DNA from: Asterella californica
Taxonomy: Eukaryota > Streptophyta > Marchantiopsida > Marchantiales > Aytoniaceae
Direction of reading: 5' to 3'
Assembly (NCBI GenBank): GCA_036924285.1
Contig: JAYKYS010000015.1
Span: 5,518,001 to 5,582,000, forward strand
DNA length: 64,000 nucleotides
Under the pieces are notes generated by a model that worked only from the letters and a program-made list of their open reading frames with translations, ran no database searches and had not been told where the DNA came from. Of the stretch, positions 18,136-30,462 are shown one piece after another. The position numbers and the translations under genes were made by a program. Positions within the stretch are counted from its first letter, which is position 1, and every line of letters starts with the position of its first letter.

Positions 18136-20456
18136 ATGTCGATGCATCCTCGAGGGTTGGTGCTACCCCCAGCAGAGTTGGTCGAGGTCACACCCTTCCT
18201 CAAGGAGTTGGGTCTCAACTTCTTCATGTGGGATTGGAACCTCGCCGACCAGGGACTTCTGGAGGAGGTTTGGGCAGCATTATCGCCTCGTAATCGTGTA
18301 CCTGCGAAGGCAGGAGTAGCTCGAGGAAGACCATCTTCCTGGACTGAAGATTGGTGACGTAGGGCCTTCCACAGACCAGAATCCAGGACCGAGGTTATTG
18401 GCTCGAGAAGAAGATCTTGCCTAGGATCGTGAGTGAGTGGCATGTGCCTGGAAGCACAACTTGCCTCTTCCTGGAGGACAGGCAAGGAAGGAACGGGTGG
18501 AAGATCGAATCTTACCGGGAGCCGAAGAAGCGACTTTTGGCGAAGCTGTTTCTACATCTCTTTCCCAAGGGGAAAGTGCAGAAGACGAGGTACCTTGGAG
18601 ATCAGGACGTAGAGTTCCTGGAAGCAGTGTGGGATGAAGGAGTGCTCGTCAACTGGGGCTCATTCTTCCACATATACGTACAGGCAGAGCTAGCGTACTT
18701 GGGTACCCCGGCGGTAAGACACTTGACACCTTTTCTCTGCTACTTGTACGTAGCCATGGGGGATTTCACGGAAGGGCAGTTGGTGAAGTATGGACCAACA
18801 AGGCAACAGGAGGCGAAGGAGGAGACCTCAGAAGAAGTTGACCGAGCAGCAGCGATGACTCCTCCTCCCACTCTGATGCCGCAGGTGAGACCCGGCTCTC
18901 ATCAGAAGACGCTTCTGGTGAGAGAAGATGACTCTAGTGGGTCGGAAGACGCCACGCCTCTGAGGAAGATGGGCCCTAGAAGTGTACCTAGGAAGACCAC
19001 CTCCCTTATTCATTCGGGATCCGAGTCTGATTCGGAGGAAGAGCCGCTGAGTATCCGATCGGAGCAGAAGACCGCTTCGGCAACACCAGGGAGTCTTCCG
19101 AAGACTCCAAAAGACGAAGGATGGATGGATACTCCTACTGCGATGCGAGGAAGCGCAGTAAAGAGGACCGCTTGTACCATGGGGAGAGATCTTCCACCCC
19201 GGAAGATGAGAAGAGTAGCTTCTTCTCGTGTGCAGAAGATGAAGACCATACGCATCCTTACCTCTAGAAGACAAGGTCGCCACCTCTGATCGGATTGTGG
19301 AGATGAACTTGTCTTCCGCAGGAAGGAGGCTGGAAGAGTTCAGTGTCTTCTTCCACGCAGAGATCCAGTCAGCTATGGAGTTGCTGGAGAAGAGAGCGAA
19401 GGCTCAGGAGAAGCCGCTACAGTCTGGATTTGGTCTGCGCACCTTGATGCGTCAAGAAGAAGGCCAGAAGAAGGCAGAAGCGCTAGAAGCTAGTCTCCGC
19501 ACCACGGAGAAGCTCGCAGCGAGATACAAGGCGGAAGCAGCCGCTTCTGCCAAGGAGCTGACCCAAATGAAGGAGGGCAACCAGGAGTTGCAGGTGCATC
19601 TACAGCAGCGCGATCAAGAGGTTCTCCGAGTGCGGGAGAAGATCACCGCCCTCGCAGAGGAGAAGACAACATGGAAGACGCAGCGAGAAACCGCAGAAGC
19701 GCGAGTTGCAGCTTAGAAGATGCAGCGGAAAGTAGCGGAAGCTCGTGCGCAGGAGATGCTAGCACAGTCGGTGGAAGCGCTTCGAAAGAAGTTCAACTTC
19801 ACCGCGGGTAGGAAGTTGCTTACCTTGGCTAGAGAGTGGGACGAGGAGTCCAGAGCGAGGTTGGTAGAGTGCACAGAGAGCATGTTCAGGTATTTGGATC
19901 AGCAGATAGAGGGAGTGAAGACACTCTATGGTCTTCCCTTGATTCCGCCACCTGCAACTGCATCTTCCCAAGCTCCAGCACCATCGACTGGATCCGGATT
20001 GGAGAAGGAGGAGTTTGACCTCCCTGTCCACTTGGTAGTGACAGCGTTGGAAGCCGAGAAGACACCAGAAGAAGCCCCGGAAGACAGGAAGAAGAACCGT
20101 CTTCCCAGGTATTCCGTGTGGAGGAAGCGACTTCCCCGGACCCCTATGAGGTCGCCATGGTCCTTAGTACCGCACCAATGCCTCAGAAGAGCGAGGAAAC
20201 GCAAGTCAATCCAGCTTCCCAGAAGACGCTTCCGTCTTCCGAAGCAGAAGCAGAAGTAGAGTCGGAAGCCGAAGCCGAAGCCGAAGCCGAGGAAGAAGCA
20301 GCAGCAGCAGCGACAGCAGAGCCATCGACGACTATGGAGGAAGCCACCTCAGTGACACCCGAGGTAATCGCAGGGCTTTCTAGCTTATCAGAAGCCGCGT
20401 TAGGAGCTCCGATAGGGGCAGATCAGGTAGAGATTGCCACCGAGCAATCAGAGTAG
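18136..20456 (+). pseudogene. coiled-coil gag-like ORF of element B
   Basis: I do not recognise this protein by name. The order is an N-terminal globular part (MSMHPRGLVLP, WDWNLADQGLLEEVW), then a second globular part (NWGSFFHIYVQAELAYLG, CYLYVAMGDFTEGQL), then a Ser/Lys-rich linker with DSSGSEDATPLRK and SGSESDSEEE. A long predicted coiled coil of Glu/Lys/Ala heptads follows (about 19,300-19,900), and last an acidic tail of Glu-Ala repeats (about 20,250-20,300). The order resembles gag-like proteins of plant gypsy-derived elements, but no zinc knuckle, protease or polymerase is present. Breaks include TGA at 18,355-18,357, where element C has Trp, TAG near 19,714, and frameshifts near 19,260 and 20,080. 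Confidence 0.65.
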
Positions 20457-20687
20457 ATAGTAACCGAAGTTGACAATTCCAGATTTAGTAGGAACTGAAC
20501 ATGCTATCTTAAGGGTGGCAGTTTTCAGTGTAAAATTAATAGGCAACCATGTGGCAGAGTAGGAAGCGCAAGAATAGGCAGGGGAAACCGTTTGCATGTG
20601 GAGAGGCATCTTTTCTCTCTCTGGTGGTGATTCCTTTTGTTTCCTTGTGGTAGATGCATAAGTAGGACCGAAGAGTAGGAATTCGGG

Positions 20688-20705
20688 CTGCTGCTGCTGC
20701 TGCTG
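20688..20705 (+). repeat. (CTG)6 microsatellite in element B
   Basis: There are six CTG units in the 3' region of element B. The inverted copy at 28,396-28,413 has six CAG units, so the length has not changed since the duplication. Element C lacks it at the corresponding place. Confidence 0.8.
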
Positions 20706-22003
20706 CACACCCATACACATTTTTCAGGTGCAGACAGAGACACATGAATTTGTTAATCACACACACACTACACCCGATGTTAGAGACATACGAATAGTCT
20801 AGGATTATACCGGAGGGGTCTGCATGCTCGTACCAGCAGTGGTTCGAAGATGTAGATAGAAGTAGTGGACAGTTTAGGAACAGGGAACGGCATCCTCGTG
20901 CAGTCCTGTTGGCTAGACTGTTGTGGCGAGGAGTAGGCGCAGGAAGTAGAGGGAGTGAGCTTCCCAATGCCAATGTGACTTCTTCTCGGGGAATGGATTG
21001 CTGATTTGAGTGTAGAAGCTTAATCCGTGTCTTCTGGGTGGTGAGTTTCCTTGAATTCGCTCCCAATTGTGCATGGGAAGTGGCGGTGATTGTCAGCAGT
21101 TGTGGAATTGCAGCTTGGCTCGTCCAATAGAGCACTTAGGATCTGCGTACGGACGGTCTTATGGGTAAAGGATCTCAGAAGACAGAGTAGTCGGAGCAGC
21201 GAAGAGAAGAAGAAAGAAGCCTTCTTCTCACAGCAGAAGACGACATCCTCAAGTGGAAGACGGTGCAACTGTACACACGTTTGTTGTCTTCCTCCCCAAA
21301 CTATTACAAGCAGGGATGGCTTGTTAGTCAGGATCCGGACTAGAAGCTTGTCAAAATCTTAATTTCTCCTTTTCATCTTGTTTTCTCTCGTTTGGATTTC
21401 CTCTTCTTCCCCGTCTTCTCTCATCTTCCTCATCTTTTTATCTTCTTCTAGTGAGCTTCCGAGACTTCTATTGAGCTTCCGTGAAGGTGAATGTCGTTGT
21501 AGTGCTGCAGGAAGACCATTTCCGTAGGCAGAAGCTTGGGAAGGCTAAGGGGCATACACCTTGTGATTAATCTAACCCGTTGGAATGTGAGTGCGAGAAT
21601 AAGGTGTAACAGTCGTTACTAATTAACTTCTGCGAAGCAAGACAGTCTTCTGGAGGTGTGAGAAGCCGAGTTGAACCCCCAGAAGCCGAGAATTGCTTCG
21701 AGAAGACGGTACTGAGAAGACTGGAAGAAGTGACCTGGGAGCAAGAAGCGCGTCTTCTTGAGCTTCTCTGTGAATAGTTGTGTGATATTTTAGTTAGTAG
21801 TTGTTTGTTTAATTCTAGAGCACCTTTTGGCGTGTCTAGAAGACGTGTGGTTTTGTGAGAAGACGGGATTTCTAGACAAAACTCGTGTGTTTGTGTGTTT
21901 GAACAGATCTTAGAACTTAGAGCAGCGTTACTTGTGCAAATCCTCTGTGGGAACGATATCTTGTCTACTAAATGGGCAAAAGGAGTAATCCTGCGACACT
22001 ACA

Positions 22004-22850
22004 AGGTTCTTCATGCGCTCTTAGTGGATCTTTCCATCCCACGGGATACTAGAGCTCGACTCCATTCTTGTTCGGACAAGGGCGCAAGCTCTTGATTCAT
22101 AGCTCGACCTTGCATTAGAGCGTTCCGACTCGACTATCTTTTCTACAGCGATGAGGTTCCACCTAAGCTTGGTCCAGCCTGTTACTTCGACATTGTCCAT
22201 CTGCGAGTGCGGTGTCTCGCTCGACACCTCGGGTCGTCATCTTGCTCGCTGTCCTCACGATGGAGAACGGATAGCTACCCACGATGTCATCAGAGACGTC
22301 GTGTTTGCCTTAGCACAAGAGAGCGATCATACGACGTGGAGAGAGGGTTGATATGTCCTTTAGACAGGAAGATCACTGAGAGTTGACCTGTACATGATGA
22401 CGAAGGATCAGGTCTCAGTGGCAGATGTGGTTGTCACGGATCTGACATGAGACTCAGTGGTGATACATGTGATCACCCATCCCTCAGGATGGGCTACAGG
22501 CGTGGCGACAACAGCGAAGGTGACCAAGTATAAGGATATGCAAGTGAGACATCGCTTCATCTCTTTAGCCTTGGAGATATACGGATCTACAGCTTTGAAG
22601 TTCGATGTCTTTCTTCGAGATTGTGCTAGAGCCTACCATGAGAGATGTTAGGGGTACCACTTTCTCTGTCTTTCTGCACTATATTTGTTAGACAGCGAGT
22701 TTTCATTGTTTTACAGAGAGCTCTAGCAGATGCGGTCCACAGGAGGGTAATCGCAATAGGCGATGCTACTTCATGTGCACCTGTTGTTTGCACGAGTACT
22801 GACGTTCCGGTGTCAACATGCTAGTTGCGATAGATGATTTTAGAACTACT
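22004..22850 (+). pseudogene. R2-like LINE, 3' part in the left arm (restriction-like endonuclease)
   Basis: The LINE resumes after element B. A Cys/His cluster (SICECGVSLDTSGRHLARC near 22,195-22,250) is followed by HDVIRDVV. An endonuclease core follows: RVDLYMM near 22,379-22,400, VADVVVTD near 22,419-22,442, ITHPSGW and a Lys-Tyr in VTKYKDMQ. This is the CCHC plus PD-D-K pattern of restriction-like endonucleases, with Val in place of Pro. The frame ends YHERC at about 22,651, and a 3' UTR runs on to roughly 22,850 or beyond. TGA and TAG codons near 22,349, 22,361 and 22,448 interrupt it. Confidence 0.7.
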
Positions 22851-23119
22851 GATAGCGGGACTTAGTCTGGTTGTTCTTCCCTTCGGCGTTGTTGTTGCTT
22901 GGCCCTTCGGGTACTTCTTTCCCTTGTAAGGCTTGATGGGGTCTTTCCATATGTTTGCTATTCATTGGGTCGCGTGTTTTTAGTGGAAACTGTCCACCGT
23001 CACGCGAAAATAGAGTTTTTTTGATTTTCTGAGAAGTCACCCGGTATCGTATAACGTGCTTTTCTGTCTAGGAATACACTGGGTATATGGCTGTGCAGAG
23101 GTATGTGGATTGACAAGGT

Positions 23120-25979
23120 GAGAAGTTCTGGGGATTGCCAAGAAGGAGTTTCATGATGTCATTATTGACACCATCAAACGAAAAAGGCAATTGGCAGGAG
23201 AAACCGCAGTGTCTAATGCATTAGACACAAGGATATCAAAAGAGGAAGAGTTAGAACTAGCTCAATGCTGCATCAATCGCAAGGTTCGGTTTGAGGATGA
23301 TAACGATGACAAGGTCTCTAGTCATTACACTAGAGGACATTGGGCTAGAGCTACTACCGAAGCCTTAATGAAGGTAGGAGAGATGATAGATCCGGTGGTT
23401 GCTCTCATTGATCATGGATCAGAGATCAATATTGTCTCCAAGGACATCTACAAGCAAGGTGGATGGCTTGTTGATATAGATCATGGTTGGATGATCAGAA
23501 CAGCGAACAACACACGAGGAGAACTCTATGGAGCTTGTCCTGATGTGAAAGTGAAGGTTGGAGATGTAACTATTGAACAAAACTTCTTTGTTCAATTGGA
23601 TGATGACGGAGAAGATTTGGATGAAGAAGATATTGCTAACGACAACATTAGTCAAGATGACGAAGATATAGTGTGAGGCTCATGTGTGAAATTCTCGTGG
23701 AACGTAGGTTGTGTTTCTTTTCTGTGTTTCGTGAATCATATCGCGTAACTCGCTGAACGGTATGATGGGTGCCACGTTTGTGATTATCTGTTTAAGTGAT
23801 CGCACGATAGAAGAACGTGCCAAGTCATCGATCTGTGTGCGTTCACTTCAGTGGTCCTTGTCGTCGCATTTATGTATAAAATGGTGGGTCGAAGGTTCAT
23901 ACGGCATTCTCTCTCAATGGGTGATTCGTGAGGGTTCTCGGTGGTCTGCATGGAGGAGTGAAGAACTGCAGGAGTAGTGGTTATGGACAAAAGTTTGTTA
24001 CCGGCTCCGGATCTTCCTTTCTCGAATCTGTTCCACATCAAGCTTCATTGCATCCACCGCGATCACTTTCGACAATGATTAGTTGCATACTTTGGCGATG
24101 AATTCATGGGAAGAATGATGGAGTTACAGCTTTCGGTGATCCTTCCGATCGTAACATACGGAGAGACTTGGGATATGATGGTGTACATTTTGTTGTGAGG
24201 AACAATGGATCTCAACTATCCATCGAATGTTCCTTTCAACCTTTGGGTCGATGTCCGAAGTCATTGCAGACCGAAGATCAATCATGGGGCTTGGATCGTG
24301 AGAAACTTCAGGCAAGAATATTACAATCGAGTGATAGCTTCACCGTTTCCTTTTGTCGTATCATTTATTGTAGAACGTTTCTAGGTTGTAATATTGACGT
24401 TGTATTAGTCTGCGACTCAATCGTTTTCATTCTGGTTGAGCGCTTCTATGTAGTTACGGAATTCATCGACATATCTGAAGGATTTTCTGAGGTCTTAGAG
24501 TCTTGTTGTTGTCTTGTGTCTCTTTGTAGAGTAAAACTTCGTTCTAGGGGAAAAAGTTGAGTGGAGAAAAGACAAAAGTAAAGATCTTTTTGTTCTTATT
24601 GGTCCACTTTTGGACCAATGGTGTTCTAGCTGATCCTCGCGACGTTTCTGTGGTTTCTGGAGGCTTCGGAGGTCCATTCGCGAAACGAAGAGTATGGTTG
24701 GAGAGCTCTCGACCGGGGCTACAATCTGGGCTGAAGAATCGGTCGATTTGATAGAAAGATGAGCGCGTTATGACGAATGAGTGGAGGGGGTGCAATTCGT
24801 ACCTACCGCTACGTTTCTGGTTGTTCCGAGAGACTCGCGAAGAGTTTTGAGGAGTTGTCTGTTGGGTTGGAGAGCTGACGACGTGCTGGTCGTTTTGATA
24901 TCAATTTCATCAGGTTCTTGATCGATTTGGATTCTGAACCGACCGATTGAAGTTGAGAAGTGCAGACGGGATAAGACGAGAACAGCAAACTGTGATAGTC
25001 ATGGATAGTTTGCTATTGCTTAAATTCTGAGTCGAATTTCTGAGTGAAACTTTCCACGATTGAAGCATGTCTTATCAGTAAGATACTTAGAAAGTTTCAC
25101 CTCAAATGGTCGAGTAGTTTGTTCAGAATCTTGGATCAAATGTACATGGGTCTGTAAAGCTCTTAAGTTAGCACAGATTACGGTTTGATCCATATCTGAG
25201 AATTGGTTTGAGATTTCGACCTGAAAATTATTCAGGGTAGGAGTGAAGGGTCCAATCAAGCTTCTTGTGAAGTTTGATCATCATTGGTCGACTGGTTTGG
25301 GAGGACTGAGGTCTCAAAGTTTGAAGATACTTCTGTTATTAGCAGTTTCGGGTTTTCGGTATCATCTATTGTAAATTTGAATATTTTCGAGCAATTTGGA
25401 GAAGAGTTTGTTGCTGAAACTGTCATACCTGCATACAACTCGACACTGGAAGGTGTGGGGCTGATTTCAGCTCTTGGTGATGAAGGTGAACGGAGTCACC
25501 ATGAGTCTTAAGCCGTTGTTTGGGTTCTCGAAGCTGCCAGGTACTACCGCCGTTGGTGCTATATTGAGATCTGAGTAGTGTTTTGGACTATGCATGCTTT
25601 ACCTTGCTGGAATGCTTGGTAGATCAGGATGTACAGAAAGTTGTATGGATACTCCATCAAGTTGATTGAGTTAACTTATAGCATCTTTTGGTTGTACTAT
25701 GAAGTTGTGATAGTTGGATTGATGGGCAATTAGCATCGCTGAGGAGCTATTCAGAAGTCATGCTTCCAGTGATATAGAGGAATAACTTCAGTTAGATAGT
25801 ACAGAGCTGAGTATTTTTAGTTAGAGTATAAAAGATATGTTTGTAAAACAAGTTTATGCAACCTATACGTAACCTTGGATCGTAGCAAGCTTTAAACTTG
25901 AGCCGAGCGGATACAAGGTCACTCGGCTAGAAGAGTAGATAGTGAAACATTTGAGTGGAAACATTCAGATCTAGATCCA
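23120..25979. other. spacer between the inverted-repeat arms
   Basis: The spacer is 2,860 bp and unique within the window. Its first part is a retroelement fragment (next entry). From 23,677 to 25,979 I see no coding region with a recognisable domain. A short hairpin, TTGGTCCA paired with TGGACCAA, sits near 24,599-24,620. Confidence 0.8.
23122..23676 (+). pseudogene. gypsy protease-region fragment related to RT1
   Basis: It begins abruptly at EVLGIAKKEFHD, which aligns with EVLGIAKGEFHE inside the RT1 frame at 33,530-33,570. It continues through HWARATTEA, the aspartic-protease motif ALIDHGSEINIVSK, and GELYGACPDVKVKVGDV. It stops matching after FFVQ and ends in an acidic tail and a TGA. 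Sequence divergence from RT1 shows it is a different, older copy. Its truncated 5' end coincides with the inner end of the left arm, so the inversion breakpoint fell in or next to it. Confidence 0.75.
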
Positions 25980-26249
25980 ACCTTGTCAATCCACATACCT
26001 CTGCACAGCCATATACCCAGTGTATTCCTAGACAGAAAAGCACGTTATACGATACCGGGTGACTTCTCAGAAAATCAAAAAAACTCTATTTTCGCGTGAC
26101 GGTGGATAGTTTCCACGGAAAACACGCGACCCAATGAATAGCAAACATATGGAAAGACCCCATCAAGCCTTACAAGGGAAAGAAGTACCCGAAGGGCCAA
26201 GCAACAACAACACCGAAGGGAAGAACAACCAGACTAAGTCCCGCTATCA

Positions 26250-27100
26250 GTAGTTTTAAAATCATCTATCGCAACAAGCATGTCGACACCGGAACGTCAG
26301 TACTCCTGCAAACAACAGGTGCACATGAAGTAGCATCGCCTACTGCGATTACCCTCTTGTGGACCACATCTGCTAGAGCTCTCTGTAGAACAATGAAAAC
26401 TCGTTGTCTAAAAAATATAGTGCAGAAAGACAGAGAAAGTGGTACCCTTAACATCTCTCATGGTAGGCTCTAGCACAATCTCGAAAAAAGACATCGAACT
26501 TCAAAGCTGTAGATCTGTATATCTCCAAGGCTAAAGAGATGAAGCGATGTCTCACTTGCATATCCTTATACTTGGTCACCTTCGCTGTTGTCGCCACGCT
26601 TGTAGTCCATCCTGAGGGATGGGTGATCGCATGTACCACCACTGAGTCTCATGTCGGATCCGTGACAACCACATCTGCCACTGAGACCTGATCCTTCGTC
26701 ATCATGTACAGGTCAACTCTCAGTGATCTTTCTGTCTAAAGGACATATTAACCCTCTCTCCACGTCGTGTGATCGCTCTCTTGTGCTAAGGCAAACACGA
26801 CGTCTCTGATGACATCGTGGGTAGCTATCCGTTCTCCATCGTGAGGACAACGAGCAAGATGACGACCCGAGGTGTCGAGCGAGACACCGCACTCGCAGAT
26901 GGACAATGTCGAAGTAACAGGCTGGACCAAGCTTAGGCGGAACCTCATCGCTGTAGAAAAGATAGTCGGTGCGAGTCGGAACGCTCTAATGCAAGGTCGA
27001 GCTATGAATCAAGAGCTTGTGCCCTTGTCCGAACAAGAACAGAGTCGAGCTCTAGTATCCCGTGGGATGGAAAGATCCACTAAGAGCGCATGAAGAACTT
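26250..27100 (-). pseudogene. R2-like LINE, 3' part in the right arm (restriction-like endonuclease)
   Basis: This is the mirror of 22,004-22,850. The frame at 26,748-26,948 carries SICECGVSLDTSGRHLARC and HDVIRDVV. The frame at 26,448-26,642 carries ITHPSGW, VTKYKDMQ and the YHERC end. It has the same in-frame stops as the left copy, so those predate the duplication. Confidence 0.75.
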
Positions 27101-30100
27101 TGTAGTGTCGCAGGATTACTCCTTTTGTCCATTTAGTAGACAAGATATCGTTCCCACAGAGGATTTGCACAAGTAACGCTGCTCTAAGTTCTAAGATCTG
27201 TTCAAACACACAAACACACGGGTTTTGTCTAGAAATCCCGTCTTCTCAAAAAACCACACGTCTTTTAGACACGCCAAAAGGTGCTCTGGAATTAAACAGA
27301 CAACTACTAACTAAAATATCACACAACTATTCACAGAGAAGCTCAGGAAGACGCGCTTTCTGCTCCCAGGTCACTTCTTCCGGTCTTCTCAGTACCCTTC
27401 CCGAAGCAATTCTCGGCTTCTGCGGGTTCAACTCGGCTTCTCACACCTCCAGAAGACTGTCCTGCTTCGCAGAAGTTAATTAGTAACGACTGTTACACCT
27501 TATTCTCGCACTCACATTCCAACGGGTTAGATTAATCACAGGATGTATGCCCCCTTAGCCTTCCCAAGCTTCTGCCTACGGAAATGGTCTTCCTGCAGCA
27601 CTACAACGACATTCACCTTCACGGAAGCTCAATAGAAGTCTAAGAAGCTCACTAGAAGAAGGTAAGAAGATGGAGAAGATGAGAGAAGACGGGGAAGAAG
27701 AGGAAATCCAAACGAGAGAAAACAAGATGAAAAGGAGAAATTAAGATTCCGACAGGCTTCTAGTCCGGCTCCTTACTAACAAGCCATCCCTGCTTGTAAT
27801 AGTTTGGAGAGGAAGACAACAAACATGTGTACAGTTGCAGCGTCTTCCACTTGAAGATGTCGTCTTCTGCTGTGGGAAGAAGGCTTCTTTCTTCTTCTCT
27901 TCGCTGCTCCGACTACTCTGTCTTTTGGGATCCCTTACCCATAAGACCGTCCGTACGCAGATCCTAAGTGCTCTATTCGACGAGCCAAGCTGCAATTCCA
28001 CAACTGCTGACAGTCACCGCCACTTCTCATGCACTATTGGGAGCGAATTCAAGAAAACCCACCACCCAGAAGACATGGATTAAGCTTCTGCACTCATATC
28101 AGCAATCCATTCCCCGAGAAGAAGTCACATTGACATTGGGAAGCTCACTCCCTCTACTTCCTGCGCCTACTCCTCGCCACAACAGTCTAGTCAACAGGAT
28201 TGCAGGAGGATGCCGTCCTGTTCCTAAACTGTCCACTACCTCTATCTACATCTTCGAACCACTGCTGGTACGAGCATACAGACCCCTCCGGTATAATCCT
28301 AGACTATTCGTATGTCTCTAACATCTGGTGTAGTGTGTGTGTGACTAACGAATTCATGTATCTCTGTCTGCACCTGAAAAATGTGTATGGGTGTGCAGCA
28401 GCAGCAGCAGCAGCCCGAATTCTTCCTCTTCGATCCTACTTATGCATCTACCACAAGGAAACAGAAGGAATCACCACCAGGGAGAGAAAAGCTGCCTCTC
28501 CACATGCAAACAGTTTCCCCTGCCTATTCTTGCGCTTCCTACTCTGCCACATGGCTGCCTACTAATTTTACACTGAAAACTGCCACCCTTAAGATAGCAT
28601 GTTCAGTTCCTACTAAATCTGGAATTGTCAACTTTGGTTACTATCTACTCTGATTGCTCGGTGGCGATCTCTACCTGATCTGCCCCTATCGGAGCTCCTA
28701 ACGCGGCTTCTGATAAGCTAGAAAGCCCCGCGATTACCTCGGGTGTCACTGAGGTGGCTTCCTCCATAGTCGTCGCTGGCCCTGCTGTCACTGGTGCTAC
28801 TTCTTCCTCGGCTTCGGCTTCGGCTTCGGCTTCGGACTCTACTTCTGCTTCTGCTTCGGAAGACGGAAGCGTCTTCTGGGAAGCTAGGTCGACTTGCGTT
28901 TCCTCGCTCTTCTGAGGCACTGGTGCGGTACTAGGGACCATGGCGACCTCATAGGGGTCCGAGGAAGTCGCTTCCTCCACGCAGAATACTTGGGAAGACG
29001 GTTCTTCTTCCTGTCTTCCGGGGCTTCTTCTGGTGTCTTCTCGGCTCCAACGCTATCACTACCAAGTGGACAGGGAGGTCAAACTCCTCCTTCTCCAATC
29101 CGGATCCAGTCGATGGTGTTGGAGCTTGGGAAGACCATAGAGTGTCTTCACTCCCTCTAATCCAAATACCTGAACATGCTCTCTGTGCACTCTAACAACC
29201 TCGCTCTGGACTCCTCGTCCCACTCTTTAGCCAAGGTAAGCAACTTCCTATCGCGGTGAAGTTGAACTTCTTTCGAAGCACTTCCACCGACTGTGCTAGC
29301 ATCTCTTGCGCACGAGCTTCCGCTGCTTCTCGCTGCATCTTCTCAGCTGCAACTCGCGCTTCTGCGACTTCTCGCTGCGTCTTCCATGTTGTCTTCTCCT
29401 CTGCGAGAGCGGTGATCTTCCCCCGCACTCGGAGAACCTCTTGATCGCGCTGCTGTAGACACGCCTGCAACTCCTGGTTGCCCTTCTTCACTTGGGTCAG
29501 CTCCTTGGCAGAAGCGGCTGCTTCCGCCTTGTATCTCGTTGCGAGCTTCTCCGTGGTGCGGAGACTAGCTTCCACCGCTTCTGCCTTCTTCTGGCCTTCT
29601 TCCTGACGCATCAAGGTGCGCAGACCGAATGCAGACTATAGCGGCTTCTCCTGAGCCTTCGCTCTCTTCTCCAGCAACTCCATAGTTGGCTAGATCTCTG
29701 CGTGGAAGAAGGCACTGAACTCTTCCAGCCTCCTTCCTACGGAAGACATGTTCATCTCCACAATCCGATCAGAGATGGCGACCTTGTCTTCTAGAGACAA
29801 GGATGCCTCTTCCACCACTATGGTCTTCATCTTCTGCACACGGGAAGAAGCTACTCTTCTCATCTTCCGGGGTGGAAGATCTCTCCCCATGGTACAAGCG
29901 GTCCTCTTTACTGCGCTTCCTCGCATCGCAGTAGGAGTATCCATCCATCCTTCGTCTTTTGGAGTCTTCGGAAGACTCCCTGGTGTTGCCGAAGCGGTCT
30001 TTTGCTCCGATCGGGTACTCAGCGGCTCTTCCTCCGAATCAGACTCTGATCCCGAATGAATAAGGGAGGTGGTCTTCCTAGGTACACTTCTAGGGCCCAT

Positions 30101-30462
30101 CTTTCTCAGAGGCGTGGCGTCTTCCGACCCACTGGAGTCATCTTCTCTCATCAGAAGCGTCTTCTGATGAGAGCCGGGTCTCTGCTGCGGCATCAAAGTG
30201 GGAGGAGGAGTCATCGCTGCTGCTCCGTCATCTTCTTCCGAGGTCTCCTCCTTCGTCTCATGTTGCCCTGTTGGCCCATACTTCACCAACTGCCCTTCCG
30301 TGAAATCCCCCATGGCTACGTACAAGTAGCAGAGAAAAGGTGTCAAGTGTCTTCCTGCCGGGGTACCCAAGTACGTTAGCTCCGTCTGTACGTATATGTG
30401 GAAGAATGAGCCCCAGTTGACGAGCACTCCTTCATCCTACACTGCTTCCAAGAACTCTATGT
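27101..30462 (-). mobile_element. element B, right-arm copy, 3' portion
   Basis: The terminus TGTAGTGTCG at 27,101 is preceded by AACTT at 27,096-27,100, a one-base variant of the AACCT at the other end (46,810-46,814). The portion contains the 3' region and most of the coiled-coil frame in pieces (28,645-28,980, 29,192-29,614 and 29,690-30,427). It ends where RT1 has inserted at 30,463. With 44,368-46,809 it makes about 5.8 kb, like the left copy. Confidence 0.85.

Larger units (their letters stand above)
16175..22003 (+). mobile_element. unclassified mobile element B (5.8 kb), left-arm copy
   Basis: The element starts TGTGGTGCCC and ends CACTACA. It is flanked by the exact 5-bp duplication AGGTT at 16,170-16,174 and 22,004-22,008, and it splits the LINE. 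It has a leader of about 1.9 kb, one long gag-like frame with coiled coils (18,136-20,456) and about 1.5 kb of 3' sequence. I find no terminal repeats longer than the 7-bp imperfect TGTGGTG/TGTAGTG and no pol. The words GAAGAC and GTCTTC are packed through leader, frame and tail. The 3' end contains CCTCTGTGGGAACGATA, which resembles LTR 3' ends of plant gypsy elements. It could be a giant solo LTR carrying a gene, or a DNA transposon of unknown type. Confidence 0.85.

Noticed and set aside
18429..19067. A GTGAGT...CAG intron in element B explaining the shorter frame of element C
   Set aside because: The sequence flanking the junction in C does not match the B exon edges, so a simple retro-copied splice is not supported.
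16175..22003. Element B as a CACTA (En/Spm) transposon because CACTACA is at one end
   Set aside because: In CACTA elements CACTA reads inward from each end and the duplication is 3 bp. Here the inward reading is TGTAGTG and the duplication is 5 bp.
16175..22003. Element B as an ordinary LTR retrotransposon with its own LTR pair
   Set aside because: I compared the first and last several hundred bases of B and C and found no terminal direct repeat, primer site or polypurine tract.
24168..25511. Frames in the spacer (for example 24,168-24,560 and 25,284-25,511)
   Set aside because: No domain, biased composition or homology to anything else in the window.
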